Part shown: one piece after another, positions 23,465 to 31,494 of the stretch | How the letters are laid out: each line of letters starts with the position of its first letter | Position numbering within the stretch: the stretch's first letter is position 1 | Assembly (NCBI GenBank): GCA_016208715.1 | Contig: JACQXV010000055.1 | Span: 1 to 35,551, forward strand | Direction of reading: 5' to 3' | DNA length: 35,551 bases | DNA from: Candidatus Woesearchaeota archaeon | Lineage (GTDB): Archaea > Nanobdellota > Nanobdellia > Woesearchaeales > UBA11576 | Program-made: the position numbers and the translations under genes | Notes under the pieces: model-generated | Seen by the model: the letters and a program-made list of their open reading frames with translations, nothing else | Database searches by the model: none | What the model was told of the DNA's origin: nothing

Positions 23465-25030
23465 ATGAATGACATAATAGCGAAGACAGCAGCAATAGAA
23501 CAATTAAACAAACAAAGGCTCTTTGGAACAGATGGAATTCGAGGAATAGCAGGAAAATATCCGCTCGATGACAATACTTTGCATGTTATCGTAGATAAAT
23601 TTGCAAAAATCCTGCGCGAGGAGAGTCAGGACGATCGTAATTACAGAAATAAAAATTATATTGCCTGCAACAGATTGAGTGTTGTTATTGGGCGTGACAC
23701 GCGATATACTGGCGAGCACATCGAGAAAATACTCGCCAAGCGCTTTTTTGACAATGGAGTGCAGGTCCTTTTAGCAGGAGTACTGCCTACACCCGCAATC
23801 GCTTTAGCTACAAGATATTTCGGCGCTGATGCAGGGATAATGATTTCCGCATCGCATAACCCTCCAGAGTATAATGGAATTAAGTTTTTTGGTAGCGATG
23901 GATTTAAACTGTCTGCGCGTATGGAACAACTGGTCGAAGAATATGTTTTTGACTCGAAGCTAGCAATTGACGTAGCAAGCGAACAAATACCGCTTTCTCC
24001 CCGGGTTTCGCGTCACAATCCGACGAACGTGCATTTGCCAGCGTATTATGGGTATATAGAAAACATTTTGTTGCCGTTGGATCCTAGCTTGGGAACCATT
24101 TTTCAGTCTGCTAAATCAATAGTGCACTTTTCAGAACATCGTTTATTTTCGGACTATAATTTGGCGTATCACACGCGAAGTTCGCCGGCCGCGGGAGCCT
24201 TGAGCGGACTTACTATCGCATTCGATGCCGCGAATGGGGCCGCGTATCGTGTGGGTGAGACTGTTCTCAAAGGGCTTGGCGCGCAAGTCTTTGCAGATGG
24301 CGTTAAACCAAATGGGTGCAATATCAACGCTGCCTGCGGTTCAATGTATCCCGAATCGCTTGTAGCGCTTGTAAAAAGTACGGGCGCAGACGTTGGATTT
24401 GCCCTTGACGGCGATGGCGATCGCGTAATCATGTGCGACGAGAATGGGCGGCTTATTGATGGTGATAGAATTTTAGCCATCGCGGCTATTGAGCTAAAGC
24501 GGCAGGGGCGTCTTAAGCACGATACTGTTGTCGGCACTGTCATGACAAATGCTGGTTTCGATGTCGCGATGCGCAAACACGGGATCAAAACAGTTAAATC
24601 GGCTGTTGGTGACAAGTATGTTGTTGAATGCATGAGGTCTGGAGATTATGTGCTTGGTGGCGAGCAGTCAGGCCACATTATTTTCGGTGAGCACGCTACA
24701 ACAGGAGATGGCCTGCTTACTGCATTGCAGATACTTTCTATCATGCAGTGCAGGGGTTCGCTTTCAAAACTTGCTGATGTTATGGAAGTGTATCCGCAGG
24801 TTCTAATCAATGTTCCAGCCAGTAGTAAGCCCGACATTTATTCAATTCCCGGTGTGAAAGAGCTAGTTGAAAGCGCAGAGCGTGATCTTGGAACTGACGG
24901 AAGGGTTTTGCTTCGCTACTCTGACACAGAGAGCAAGGCGCGCGTCATGGTAGAGGCGCCCACAGAAGATCTTGCGCGAAAGTATGCTCAAGATATTGCT
25001 GATGTTGTGAGAAAATCTATCGGCAGGTAA
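23465..25030 (+). CDS. glmM: Phosphoglucosamine mutase-type phosphohexomutase
   Basis: 521 aa from the ATG at 23465, which follows GAGGTG. It interconverts glucosamine-6-P and glucosamine-1-P. FGTDGIRG is near residue 20, the phosphoserine loop ISASHNPPEYNGIKFF has Ser130, the metal-binding DGDGDR is at 315-320, and the sugar loop GGEQSGHIIF and the phosphate loop follow. The protein is about 75 residues longer than bacterial GlmM: roughly 25 extra before Ser130 (around SQDDRNYRNKNY) and about 45 between 200 and 245 (PLDPSLGTIFQSAKSIVHFSE region). The next gene is GlmS, the preceding pathway step, supporting the assignment. Confidence 0.91.
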   Translation: MNDIIAKTAAIEQLNKQRLFGTDGIRGIAGKYPLDDNTLHVIVDKFAKILREESQDDRNYRNKNYIACNRLSVVIGRDTRYTGEHIEKILAKRFFDNGVQVLLAGVLPTPAIALATRYFGADAGIMISASHNPPEYNGIKFFGSDGFKLSARMEQLVEEYVFDSKLAIDVASEQIPLSPRVSRHNPTNVHLPAYYGYIENILLPLDPSLGTIFQSAKSIVHFSEHRLFSDYNLAYHTRSSPAAGALSGLTIAFDAANGAAYRVGETVLKGLGAQVFADGVKPNGCNINAACGSMYPESLVALVKSTGADVGFALDGDGDRVIMCDENGRLIDGDRILAIAAIELKRQGRLKHDTVVGTVMTNAGFDVAMRKHGIKTVKSAVGDKYVVECMRSGDYVLGGEQSGHIIFGEHATTGDGLLTALQILSIMQCRGSLSKLADVMEVYPQVLINVPASSKPDIYSIPGVKELVESAERDLGTDGRVLLRYSDTESKARVMVEAPTEDLARKYAQDIADVVRKSIGR

Positions 25031-25067
25031 AAAATTTGGAACAGATCGCTGTGAAAAATAGTTGTGT

Positions 25068-25135
25068 CAAAAGGCGGCAGGGGACCACCAGTCCAAGACT
25101 GTGGCATGTTCGCTTCGCTCACCCCTGCCCTTTTG
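25068..25135 (+). terminator. Large hairpin between glmM and glmS
   Basis: CAAAAGGCGGCAGGGG (25068-25083) pairs with CCCCTGCCCTTTTG (25122-25135) with one bulge, and encloses a smaller hairpin CCAC.AGTC-CAA-GACTGTGG. Palindromic GAGCATGCTC and a CCACCAATC/GATTAGTGG stem follow. Everything lies upstream of the glmS TATA box, so it belongs to the glmM 3' end and not to a glmS leader. Confidence 0.5.
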
Positions 25136-25189
25136 AGCATGCTCATCATACCACCACTATCCACCAATCATAGATTAGTGGATGCTGAC

Positions 25190-25198
25190 ATATAAAAG
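25190..25198 (+). promoter_or_regulatory. TATA box of glmS
   Basis: ATATAAAAG is centred 40 nt before the glmS ATG at 25234. This predicts a leader of roughly 14 nt containing the GGTGA ribosome binding site (25224-25228). Confidence 0.6.
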
Positions 25199-25233
25199 AA
25201 GCGTTAAAATAAGTGACTGAATAGGTGACTGTT

Positions 25234-27018
25234 ATGTGCGGCATTGTCGGATACATTGGCCATCGGGACGCGTTTCCCATCATTGCGGACGCGTTGTCAC
25301 GGATCGAATACCGCGGCTATGACTCGTTTGGCTTTGCCACTATCGACGAAGGAATGCTTCACATTCAAAAGAAAGTTGGAGCCATCACAGAATGCAAAAT
25401 AGATTTTATGCCGGGACACGTCGGTGTTGGCCACACACGCTGGGCAACCCATGGAGGAGTTGAGGAACGGAACGCACACCCCCACGTTTCAAGATCGGGA
25501 CGTTTCTGCATGGTGCACAATGGCATCATTGAAAATTATCTTGCCTTGCAAAATGAACTCAAGCAACGAGGGATTGAACTCGTGAGCGATACCGACACAG
25601 AGGTCATCGTACAACTCATCGACAGCGAAGCTCGTGACGGAACTCCCTTCTTTGAAGCAGCCAAAAATGTTATCGCGCGCCTAAGTGGGTCGTTTGCCTT
25701 TGCAGTCATTGATACACAAAATCCTGGAGCAGCAGTTCTTGCAAGCGTGGAAGCGCCGCTACGGATAGGACTTCTTGATCGTCATGACGGAGGACAAGAC
25801 ATCTTCTTTGCATCAGATCCTGTCGCATTCCTGCCGTACACAAAAAAGGCAATCTTTCTGCAGGACGGCGACGTCGCATTCATCGAGGCGCCATCCATCA
25901 TCGTCAGGAACCGTCAGGATTGGTCTGCAGTCATGCGCCGTAATCCTGAGGAAATCACCTGGAATCGTGCAGAGGTATCAAAAGAAGGTTTTGAACACTT
26001 CATGCTCAAGGAAATTTACGAACAAAAGGATCTGCTTAAGTTCCCTCCGCCAGATGAACAGGTCATAGCCACAGCAGACGCGATGCGGGCTGCAAAAAAC
26101 GTCTGGCTTCTTGGCTGCGGCACAGCATACCATGCTGCGCTTGCGGGCAGCCGCATGCTTCTCCCGAAAGGGATCAATGCCCGCGCGTGTCTTGCATCCG
26201 ATTTTTACCAGTTTCATGAACTGCTCACCGACAACGATGTCCTCATCGCTGTGTCCCAGTCAGGCGAGACTGCTGACCTCTTGAGCGAAGTGCGTTTTGC
26301 AAAAAAACAGTGCCCTGGTCTTCTGACCATCGCAGTGACAAATGCCATCGGGTCCACGCTCGTGCATGAAAGTGGACTTGTCCTGTACACACATTGCGGA
26401 GTCGAAGTGGGCGTGGCATCAACAAAAGCATACACTGCGCAGATCGGCATCTTTTCACTCATCTGCGGGGCAATCGTCAGCCGCGCCCGGGGAGTGTCTG
26501 AAGCGAAAGAGCGTATCTCCACGGATGCGCGTGCTATCGAACAGTTCCTAGGTAATGTTCGAAATCCACTCCAACGTATCGCCCAAAAAATCAAGGAATC
26601 ATCAAGCATCTATGTCATTGGGCACGGGAGCGCGGCCACAACCTGTCTTGAGGGCGCCCTCAAGATAAAGGAGCTGTCGTACATCCATGCAGAAGGGATG
26701 AACGCAGCAGAACTCAAGCACGGAACGCTGGCGCTAATCGAAAAAGGAGTCCCATGCATCGTCGTGGTCAACAGCGAAGATGATCTTATTAGAACTGTAT
26801 CAAGCGCGATGGAGATAAAAGCCCGCGGCGGGATGATTATTGGCATCAGCGGAGTTTTTCACCCTGTATTTGATGATTGGATACAGACTCCCGCATCGTT
26901 CTATCCTGAGATTACCATGGTTGTTCCGCTACAGTTACTTGCATACGAACTTGCAGTTGCACGCGGGAAGAATCCAGATAAGCCAAGGAATCTGGCGAAG
27001 TCAGTGACGGTGCATTAG
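25234..27018 (+). CDS. glmS: Glutamine-fructose-6-phosphate aminotransferase (isomerizing)
   Basis: 594 aa from the ATG at 25234. Met removal exposes Cys2 (MCGIVGYIG), the nucleophile of the glutaminase; longer frames would block this. It makes glucosamine-6-P from fructose-6-P and glutamine, the first step to UDP-GlcNAc. The glutaminase half has GYDSFG, GVGHTRWATHG, HNGIIENY and TDTEV. The isomerase half has two SIS domains: LGCGTAYHAAL, VSQSGETADLL, STKAYTAQ, GHGSAATTCLEGALKIKE and YIHAEGMNAAELKHG. It ends in KPRNLAKSVTVH, the standard C-terminus. It has its own promoter downstream of glmM. Confidence 0.97.
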   Translation: MCGIVGYIGHRDAFPIIADALSRIEYRGYDSFGFATIDEGMLHIQKKVGAITECKIDFMPGHVGVGHTRWATHGGVEERNAHPHVSRSGRFCMVHNGIIENYLALQNELKQRGIELVSDTDTEVIVQLIDSEARDGTPFFEAAKNVIARLSGSFAFAVIDTQNPGAAVLASVEAPLRIGLLDRHDGGQDIFFASDPVAFLPYTKKAIFLQDGDVAFIEAPSIIVRNRQDWSAVMRRNPEEITWNRAEVSKEGFEHFMLKEIYEQKDLLKFPPPDEQVIATADAMRAAKNVWLLGCGTAYHAALAGSRMLLPKGINARACLASDFYQFHELLTDNDVLIAVSQSGETADLLSEVRFAKKQCPGLLTIAVTNAIGSTLVHESGLVLYTHCGVEVGVASTKAYTAQIGIFSLICGAIVSRARGVSEAKERISTDARAIEQFLGNVRNPLQRIAQKIKESSSIYVIGHGSAATTCLEGALKIKELSYIHAEGMNAAELKHGTLALIEKGVPCIVVVNSEDDLIRTVSSAMEIKARGGMIIGISGVFHPVFDDWIQTPASFYPEITMVVPLQLLAYELAVARGKNPDKPRNLAKSVTVH

Positions 27019-27036
27019 TTTTCAGTTACTGGCTTG

Positions 27037-28032
27037 ATGAAAAAACTTATTAATCCGACATCTGTTTCAGCCATCATGAATCCTGTTCTGGCGAGTACGA
27101 AATATGTAGTTGATAATTCTAAGCGTGTGAAAATAAACACTGAGAAAATCCCTGTATTCGCTAAAACATTTACACACGAACACAAAAAGCATTGGTTCAA
27201 TGCTGCACCTTTTGATTTTACGCATGTTGGAAAAAAAGAGAAGCTGCATTTCTTTCTTATGTTCAATTCGATGAGTTTCTCTTATTGGGGATACCCGAAA
27301 TGGATCGTCGACTATCAAGGACAAAAACTCGACGGTTCGTGGGCTATGATTGCGGCTTTACAAAGAATGATAGTAGAGAATAAAACGTCATTGAATCCGT
27401 CTGTTTTCGCCAATCTAGACAAAGAAAAATTGAAAGAAATATTAAGAGCAAATGTTGAGATCCCCTTGTTAGATGAGCGTCTGAAAGTTTTGAATGAGGT
27501 CGGAAGTGTATTGACAAGAGGATATGATGCGGATTTTGGTAATTTTGTTGAATGTGCGAACGGCGATGCGCTCAGACTTCTGAATATGATTGTGACCCAA
27601 TTTCCTTCGTTCAACGATGTCTCTATGTACATAGGTAAAAAAGTGTATTTTTGGAAGCGTGCACAACTGCTTGTCGGAGATATCTTTCAAGCATTTGATG
27701 CTAGAGGTTATGGTGATCTGAAAAATGTCGGGCAACTTACCGCGTGTGCAGACTATAAGCTTCCTCGAGTTTTACGTGAATTAGACATACTTGAATATTC
27801 TAAAGAGCTCTCTGCTCGTGTCGATAAAAAGATCATCCTCCCGCACGATTGCGAAGAAGAAATTGAGATTCGGGCAAATACTATCTGGGCTGTTGAACTT
27901 ATTAAACAAAAGATTCAGGAGAGGATACCTGACATTGATTCGATACATGTGAATGACCACTTGTGGTTAGCTAGTCAAATTAAATCTCCTGAGACTAAGC
28001 CGCATCATTTGACTAGAACAACAGCGTACTAA
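27037..28032 (+). CDS. Queuosine salvage protein (DUF2419, Qng1-like)
   Basis: 331 aa from the ATG at 27037, 18 nt after glmS. Eukaryotic and bacterial members hydrolyse queuosine-5'-phosphate to free queuine for tRNA use. The family blocks are in order: FNSMSFSYWGYPKWIVDY, LDGSWAMIAAL, EIPLLDERLKVLNEVG, FPSFNDVSMYIGKKVYFWKRAQLLVGD (represented by KRAQLLVGD, 208-216), LTACADYKLPRVL (ADY 238-240), EIEIRANTIWAVELI and a C-terminal DHLWLASQ. The invariant Asp residues of these blocks are kept. Archaea normally make archaeosine rather than queuosine. The gene looks more AT-rich than glmS, which suggests transfer. Confidence 0.92.
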   Translation: MKKLINPTSVSAIMNPVLASTKYVVDNSKRVKINTEKIPVFAKTFTHEHKKHWFNAAPFDFTHVGKKEKLHFFLMFNSMSFSYWGYPKWIVDYQGQKLDGSWAMIAALQRMIVENKTSLNPSVFANLDKEKLKEILRANVEIPLLDERLKVLNEVGSVLTRGYDADFGNFVECANGDALRLLNMIVTQFPSFNDVSMYIGKKVYFWKRAQLLVGDIFQAFDARGYGDLKNVGQLTACADYKLPRVLRELDILEYSKELSARVDKKIILPHDCEEEIEIRANTIWAVELIKQKIQERIPDIDSIHVNDHLWLASQIKSPETKPHHLTRTTAY

Positions 28033-28056
28033 TTCCATTTTTAGAACTTTTAATGT

Positions 28057-29748
28057 TCACATCTCACTTGGCGCATGCAGCCCTAACAACAGAAGCCCAT
28101 TGTGCAATGTTTGCCGTGCTGCATCGCACAAGACAATGCGCGCATCACGAAGTTCTTCCGCTTCCGGAAGGACAGGGCAGCGCGTATAGAATGCGTTGAA
28201 CACCTGCGCAAGCTCGATAAGGTAACGCGCGATGATTGATGGGCGCAAGTGTCTTGCAGCACTTTCAACAGTCGGCGGAAATTCTGCAAGCTTCTTAATA
28301 AGTTCTGATTCTACTTCAGTCTTAAAGAGCGCAGGGTCATATTTCTGTGGAAGCGGCCGCGAGTATTTGCGTAAAATAGCGCAGATGCGAGCATGAGCAT
28401 ACTGCACATACGGCCCTGTGTCTCCCTCAAAGCTGAGAGCCCTGTCCCATGAGAAATCCACATCACGCACACGATCGTTGACCAGGTCAGCAAAAATGAT
28501 GGCGCCAATGCCAACCTGGCTTGCAATACTATCTTTGTTGTGGAGGTCGGGATTTTTTTCATCAATGATCTTGTGGGCGAGTTCAATTGCCTTGTCCAAC
28601 ACTTCCTCCAGAAGAATAAAGTTTCCTTCCCGTGTGCTCATCACCTTTCCCTCAAAAGTCATCTTCCCGAAGTCAACGTGAACAAATTCCACGCCTTTCG
28701 AGAGCTTGCACAGCTCAAGCGTTTTGAAGAGCTGCTGGAAGTGCAGACATTGCCGCGCGTCTACGACGTACACGATCTTCACGGGTTTGTACTCCTTCAT
28801 ACGGTATATCGCCGCAGCAAGATCGCGCGTGTGATAGGTAGATGTCTCGTTTGTCTTGAGCAGGATCACGGGAGGCATGTTGTGCCGCTTGAGGTCGACG
28901 ATCAGAGCACCCTCAGACATCTCTGTCTTCGTCTTTGACTTGACGAGTTCTATTGTATCAGCGAGTTTATCCCTGTAGAACGCTTCTCCATGATAGCTGT
29001 CAAACGAAATATTGAGTTGTGCATAATATCGGTGAAATTCGGAAAGGCTCAGCTCACGAAACATCTCCCACAATTCAACTGCTTTCGACTCGCCTTGCTC
29101 AAGGCGCTTGAACCACTCGCGCGCTTCATCCATGAGTTCAGGGCGGATCTTCGACTCCTCACCAAACTTCATGTAAATCGAAAGAAGGTGCCAGATACCC
29201 TCTCTCTCAAGCTCTTTTTCATCTCCCCACTCATTATACGCGACAAGCAATGCGCCGAATTGCGTACCCCAATCACCCAGATGATTCAACCCGAGAACAT
29301 GGTATCCTTGAAAATGAAAGATCTCACGAAGGGCATTCCCAATCACAGTACTACGCAGATGCGCGATACCAAATGGCTTTGCGATATTGGGCGATGAGAA
29401 CTCAACAAGAACCGTCTTTTTTTTCCCAGCCTCGCTGCTGCCGTATTTCTCCTTCCGCTGTTCGATCGTCTGCAATGTTGCTTTTGCCAGCTCTTGCGGC
29501 TTGATGCGAAAGTTCACGTACGCCCCCTCTGGCTGCACCTCCGCAACGAAGCTCGGAGGCTGGAGTTTGAGAGCGATGGTTTTTGCAATTTCTGCCGGCG
29601 ATTTCTTCAGTGCCTTCGCAAGATGAAAACAAGGAAATGCAAAATCGCCCAGTTTCGTGTTAGGCGGAATTTCAAGAAGTCCGATGTCGACTTCTTGCCC
29701 CACTGCGATGCAGAGGGCGCTTCGGATCTGTTCTTTAAACCGCTCCAT
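28057..29748 (-). CDS. argS: Arginyl-tRNA synthetase
   Basis: 563 aa, the usual length. Class I signatures: the HIGH equivalent FGIAHLRST follows SSPNIAKP, then LGDWGTQFG, and the KMSKS-region VMSTREGN. The N-terminal Add1 domain (LGDFAFPCFHLAKALKKSPAEIA) recognises the tRNA D-loop. The C-terminal DALR anticodon-binding domain is present (DTGPYVQYAHARICAILRK, then LARVFNAFY-like LAQVFNAFYTRCPVL). The start at 29748 is followed by MERFKEQIRSAL. It is convergent with the queuosine-salvage gene, with 24 bp between the stops. Confidence 0.96.
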   Translation of the reverse strand: MERFKEQIRSALCIAVGQEVDIGLLEIPPNTKLGDFAFPCFHLAKALKKSPAEIAKTIALKLQPPSFVAEVQPEGAYVNFRIKPQELAKATLQTIEQRKEKYGSSEAGKKKTVLVEFSSPNIAKPFGIAHLRSTVIGNALREIFHFQGYHVLGLNHLGDWGTQFGALLVAYNEWGDEKELEREGIWHLLSIYMKFGEESKIRPELMDEAREWFKRLEQGESKAVELWEMFRELSLSEFHRYYAQLNISFDSYHGEAFYRDKLADTIELVKSKTKTEMSEGALIVDLKRHNMPPVILLKTNETSTYHTRDLAAAIYRMKEYKPVKIVYVVDARQCLHFQQLFKTLELCKLSKGVEFVHVDFGKMTFEGKVMSTREGNFILLEEVLDKAIELAHKIIDEKNPDLHNKDSIASQVGIGAIIFADLVNDRVRDVDFSWDRALSFEGDTGPYVQYAHARICAILRKYSRPLPQKYDPALFKTEVESELIKKLAEFPPTVESAARHLRPSIIARYLIELAQVFNAFYTRCPVLPEAEELRDARIVLCDAARQTLHNGLLLLGLHAPSEM

Positions 29749-30012
29749 ATTTATCTTCTCATAGACTGCGATCCTGTACTTCCGAACACGTCACCTACAA
29801 GAACACTGACCGACTACGCAAGACAGTTTACCCGGCTTGCAACGGGCATAACGATTGTAATATTTTGTTGTATCCAGACAAACCATTTCAGATTAAAACA
29901 AATATGAACTTATTAAAGTATCGCACAGGCGGTGTCGCAGAGCATAGTTATAGTATTGTTATAGTATTATTTGTATAGCTCTTTTGCAAGCAAGATATGC
30001 GTACGCCACACA
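29749..30012. other. Gap upstream of argS, AT-rich with short direct repeats
   Basis: No gene supported. The repeat AGTTATAGTATTGTTATAGTATT (about 29945-29970, in two halves TTATAGTATT) resembles the TTATAGAGTTGTTA repeats near 11300. The promoter of argS should lie near 29760-29800 on the minus strand, but no strong TATA is seen. Confidence 0.35.
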
Positions 30013-30045
30013 GAAAAAGAAAAAAGGATGGTGACCGAAGTCACC
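30013..30045 (-). terminator. Hairpin plus U-tract terminator of the acidic protein gene
   Basis: On the minus strand GGTGAC-TTCG-GTCACC (30030-30045) forms a 6-bp stem with a stable UUCG-type loop, starts at the stop codon and is followed by a T-rich tract (30013-30026). This is the most bacterial-like intrinsic terminator shape in the window. Confidence 0.6.
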
Positions 30046-30215
30046 TAATCCTCACCCGTAGAATAATACCCATCAATGTCGTCTGCCTTACCCGAGTCAC
30101 CCGTTTCTGACTGTTCCAATGAATCATCTTCTTCCTCTTCTTCAGTGAATGTCTCGGTGGTGTCATCAAACTCTTCATCAATCACTCCATCATCGTCTGC
30201 TGCTCTGCGAGGCAT
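30045..30215 (-). CDS. Small, highly acidic protein
   Basis: 56 aa from the ATG at 30215, which has a GAGGGTGAGAGG ribosome binding site; the open frame extends upstream to 30395 but lacks that signal. Beyond the MPRR start, Asp and Glu make up about 45% of residues, including FTEEEEEDDS. There are no hydrophobic stretches or cysteines. It is probably disordered, and might bind basic proteins or metal. Function unknown. The upstream region has two tandem TATA-like stretches (about 30281-30321), and a hairpin terminator follows directly, so it looks like an independent transcript. Confidence 0.65.
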   Translation of the reverse strand: MPRRAADDDGVIDEEFDDTTETFTEEEEEDDSLEQSETGDSGKADDIDGYYSTGED

Positions 30216-30448
30216 CCTCTCACCCTCTTTTTTTGCTGTGGACAACGACAGAAGAGTCCAACAGTACATTCCTACGCCGTCTTTCTTTATATATTTTTCT
30301 TTATATATATTTTCTTTAAGGCGTGTTTCGTTACCTTTTGCGGCTGATTTTACGAATGACGCTACTGTGGGGGGCTGAAACAAACATGTCGGCAATCAAA
30401 TGTGTTTACGAATATCTTTCGAATTATCGATGATGTCCGCGCTGATAT

Positions 30449-30820
30449 TTAGAATGTCTCGTCTTCTTCACTGCAAGGAAAGAAATCCAATTGGTCTGCA
30501 GGAATGTGCAGACCCTTTGCGTATAAGAGAAGCATCTTCCACGTTTCAGGATCGGTTGTCACCCTGAAAATCCTCTCTTTAAAGACAACTATGAGATTTT
30601 TATCCTTGTAGAAATGCGCATACCATCCTCCTTCTTGAAGATTTTGCTGCACGCGTTTAATCACGCGATCGATCTGGTGCGCTTTGACCTGAATACGGTA
30701 TAATGTCCAGACATCATTGGGGTCATCATCAGCAATTTTCTGCCCCAAGATCTTGAAGTCGTCGATCATCCCGGGATCTTGAAGGCTCTTGTCAACAATG
30801 ATTCCATGCCAGGTGAGCAT
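30449..30820 (-). CDS. Conserved hypothetical protein
   Basis: 123 aa. The sequence MLTWHGIIVDKSLQDPG, then WTLYRIQVKAHQIDRVIKRVQQNL, GGWYAHFYKDKNLIVVFKERIFRVT and GLHIPADQLDFFP belongs to a small alpha/beta family I know only as hypothetical proteins of bacteria and archaea. The last residues are acidic. The start is 21 nt after the CMP-kinase-like stop on the same strand, so the two are likely co-transcribed. No catalytic motif is visible. Confidence 0.75.
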   Translation of the reverse strand: MLTWHGIIVDKSLQDPGMIDDFKILGQKIADDDPNDVWTLYRIQVKAHQIDRVIKRVQQNLQEGGWYAHFYKDKNLIVVFKERIFRVTTDPETWKMLLLYAKGLHIPADQLDFFPCSEEDETF

Positions 30821-30841
30821 GGCGCATTTTGAATACGAGAA

Positions 30842-31435
30842 CTATTTAATGGTTTTGCTTGGGTTCTGTTTTTCTCTTTGTTTGTGTTCCCGCAGCCGCA
30901 GTTTGTGCTGTACGCCTCGCAGTACTGCGTCAACTACTTGTGGAATGGTAAGATGTGTCGTGTCGATCACGATATTGTAATGTTTTTTGTCGTAATAATC
31001 AACGTTGTAGATTTTCTTGTAACGGTAGACCTCAAGATCACGACGTGCACGGATGTTTTCAAGGGTACTCTGAAGGCTGTCATTATAGTGTTCATCTGGC
31101 CGCTTCGCGTGGAAGATGCGTTTTGCAGCTTCTTCATCACTCACGTCAAGAAACACCTTTATAGAGTGCGGAATAAAGAACCAGGAAAGCCGCCCATCAA
31201 TGACAAAGTTATCCCGTGTGGCGCCAAAATTCTTTTGTCGTTCATCAAGTTCCTGGTCAACGCTCGAATCGGTCTCGGCGATCCTGTTGATCTCAATCAC
31301 AGTGACTTTTCGCTCGTTTGCCATCTGGCGCATGAAGTCTCCCGTTGAGAAATGTTCGATGCCTAATCGTTTGGAGAGCTCCTTTGCAATCGTGCTTTTT
31401 CCTGAACCGAGCGCTCCAGAGATTGTAATGATCAT
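30842..31435 (-). CDS. cmk: Cytidylate kinase-like (archaeal Cmk)
   Basis: 197 aa. The P-loop is GALGSGKST (7-15), followed by the archaeal Cmk pattern FSTGDFMRQMA. NFVIDGRLSWFF, then FLDVSDEEAAKRIF and the lid-like RRDLEVYRYKKIYNVDYYD region match archaeal cytidylate kinases. It phosphorylates CMP/dCMP with ATP. The C-terminal 20 residues are strongly basic (RLREHKQREKQNPSKTIK in part), longer than usual. It lies 59 bp downstream of the broken HMG-CoA reductase on the same strand, an order that recalls isoprenoid/nucleotide kinase clusters. Confidence 0.88.
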   Translation of the reverse strand: MIITISGALGSGKSTIAKELSKRLGIEHFSTGDFMRQMANERKVTVIEINRIAETDSSVDQELDERQKNFGATRDNFVIDGRLSWFFIPHSIKVFLDVSDEEAAKRIFHAKRPDEHYNDSLQSTLENIRARRDLEVYRYKKIYNVDYYDKKHYNIVIDTTHLTIPQVVDAVLRGVQHKLRLREHKQREKQNPSKTIK

Positions 31436-31494
31436 ACACCAAAAGCAAGAAGAGAGTGATATAAATGTGTCGATTTACGAGTGGCTGCTTGAAA

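Noticed and set aside
25068-25190. Structured region upstream of glmS as a glmS ribozyme or riboswitch
   Set aside because: The glmS TATA box lies at 25190-25198, downstream of the hairpins, so they would not be in the glmS mRNA. No glmS-ribozyme core was recognised. A 3'-end structure of glmM is simpler.
28540-28938. Plus-strand open frames opposite argS
   Set aside because: They are mirror frames of a well-supported synthetase gene, without start signals or family resemblance.
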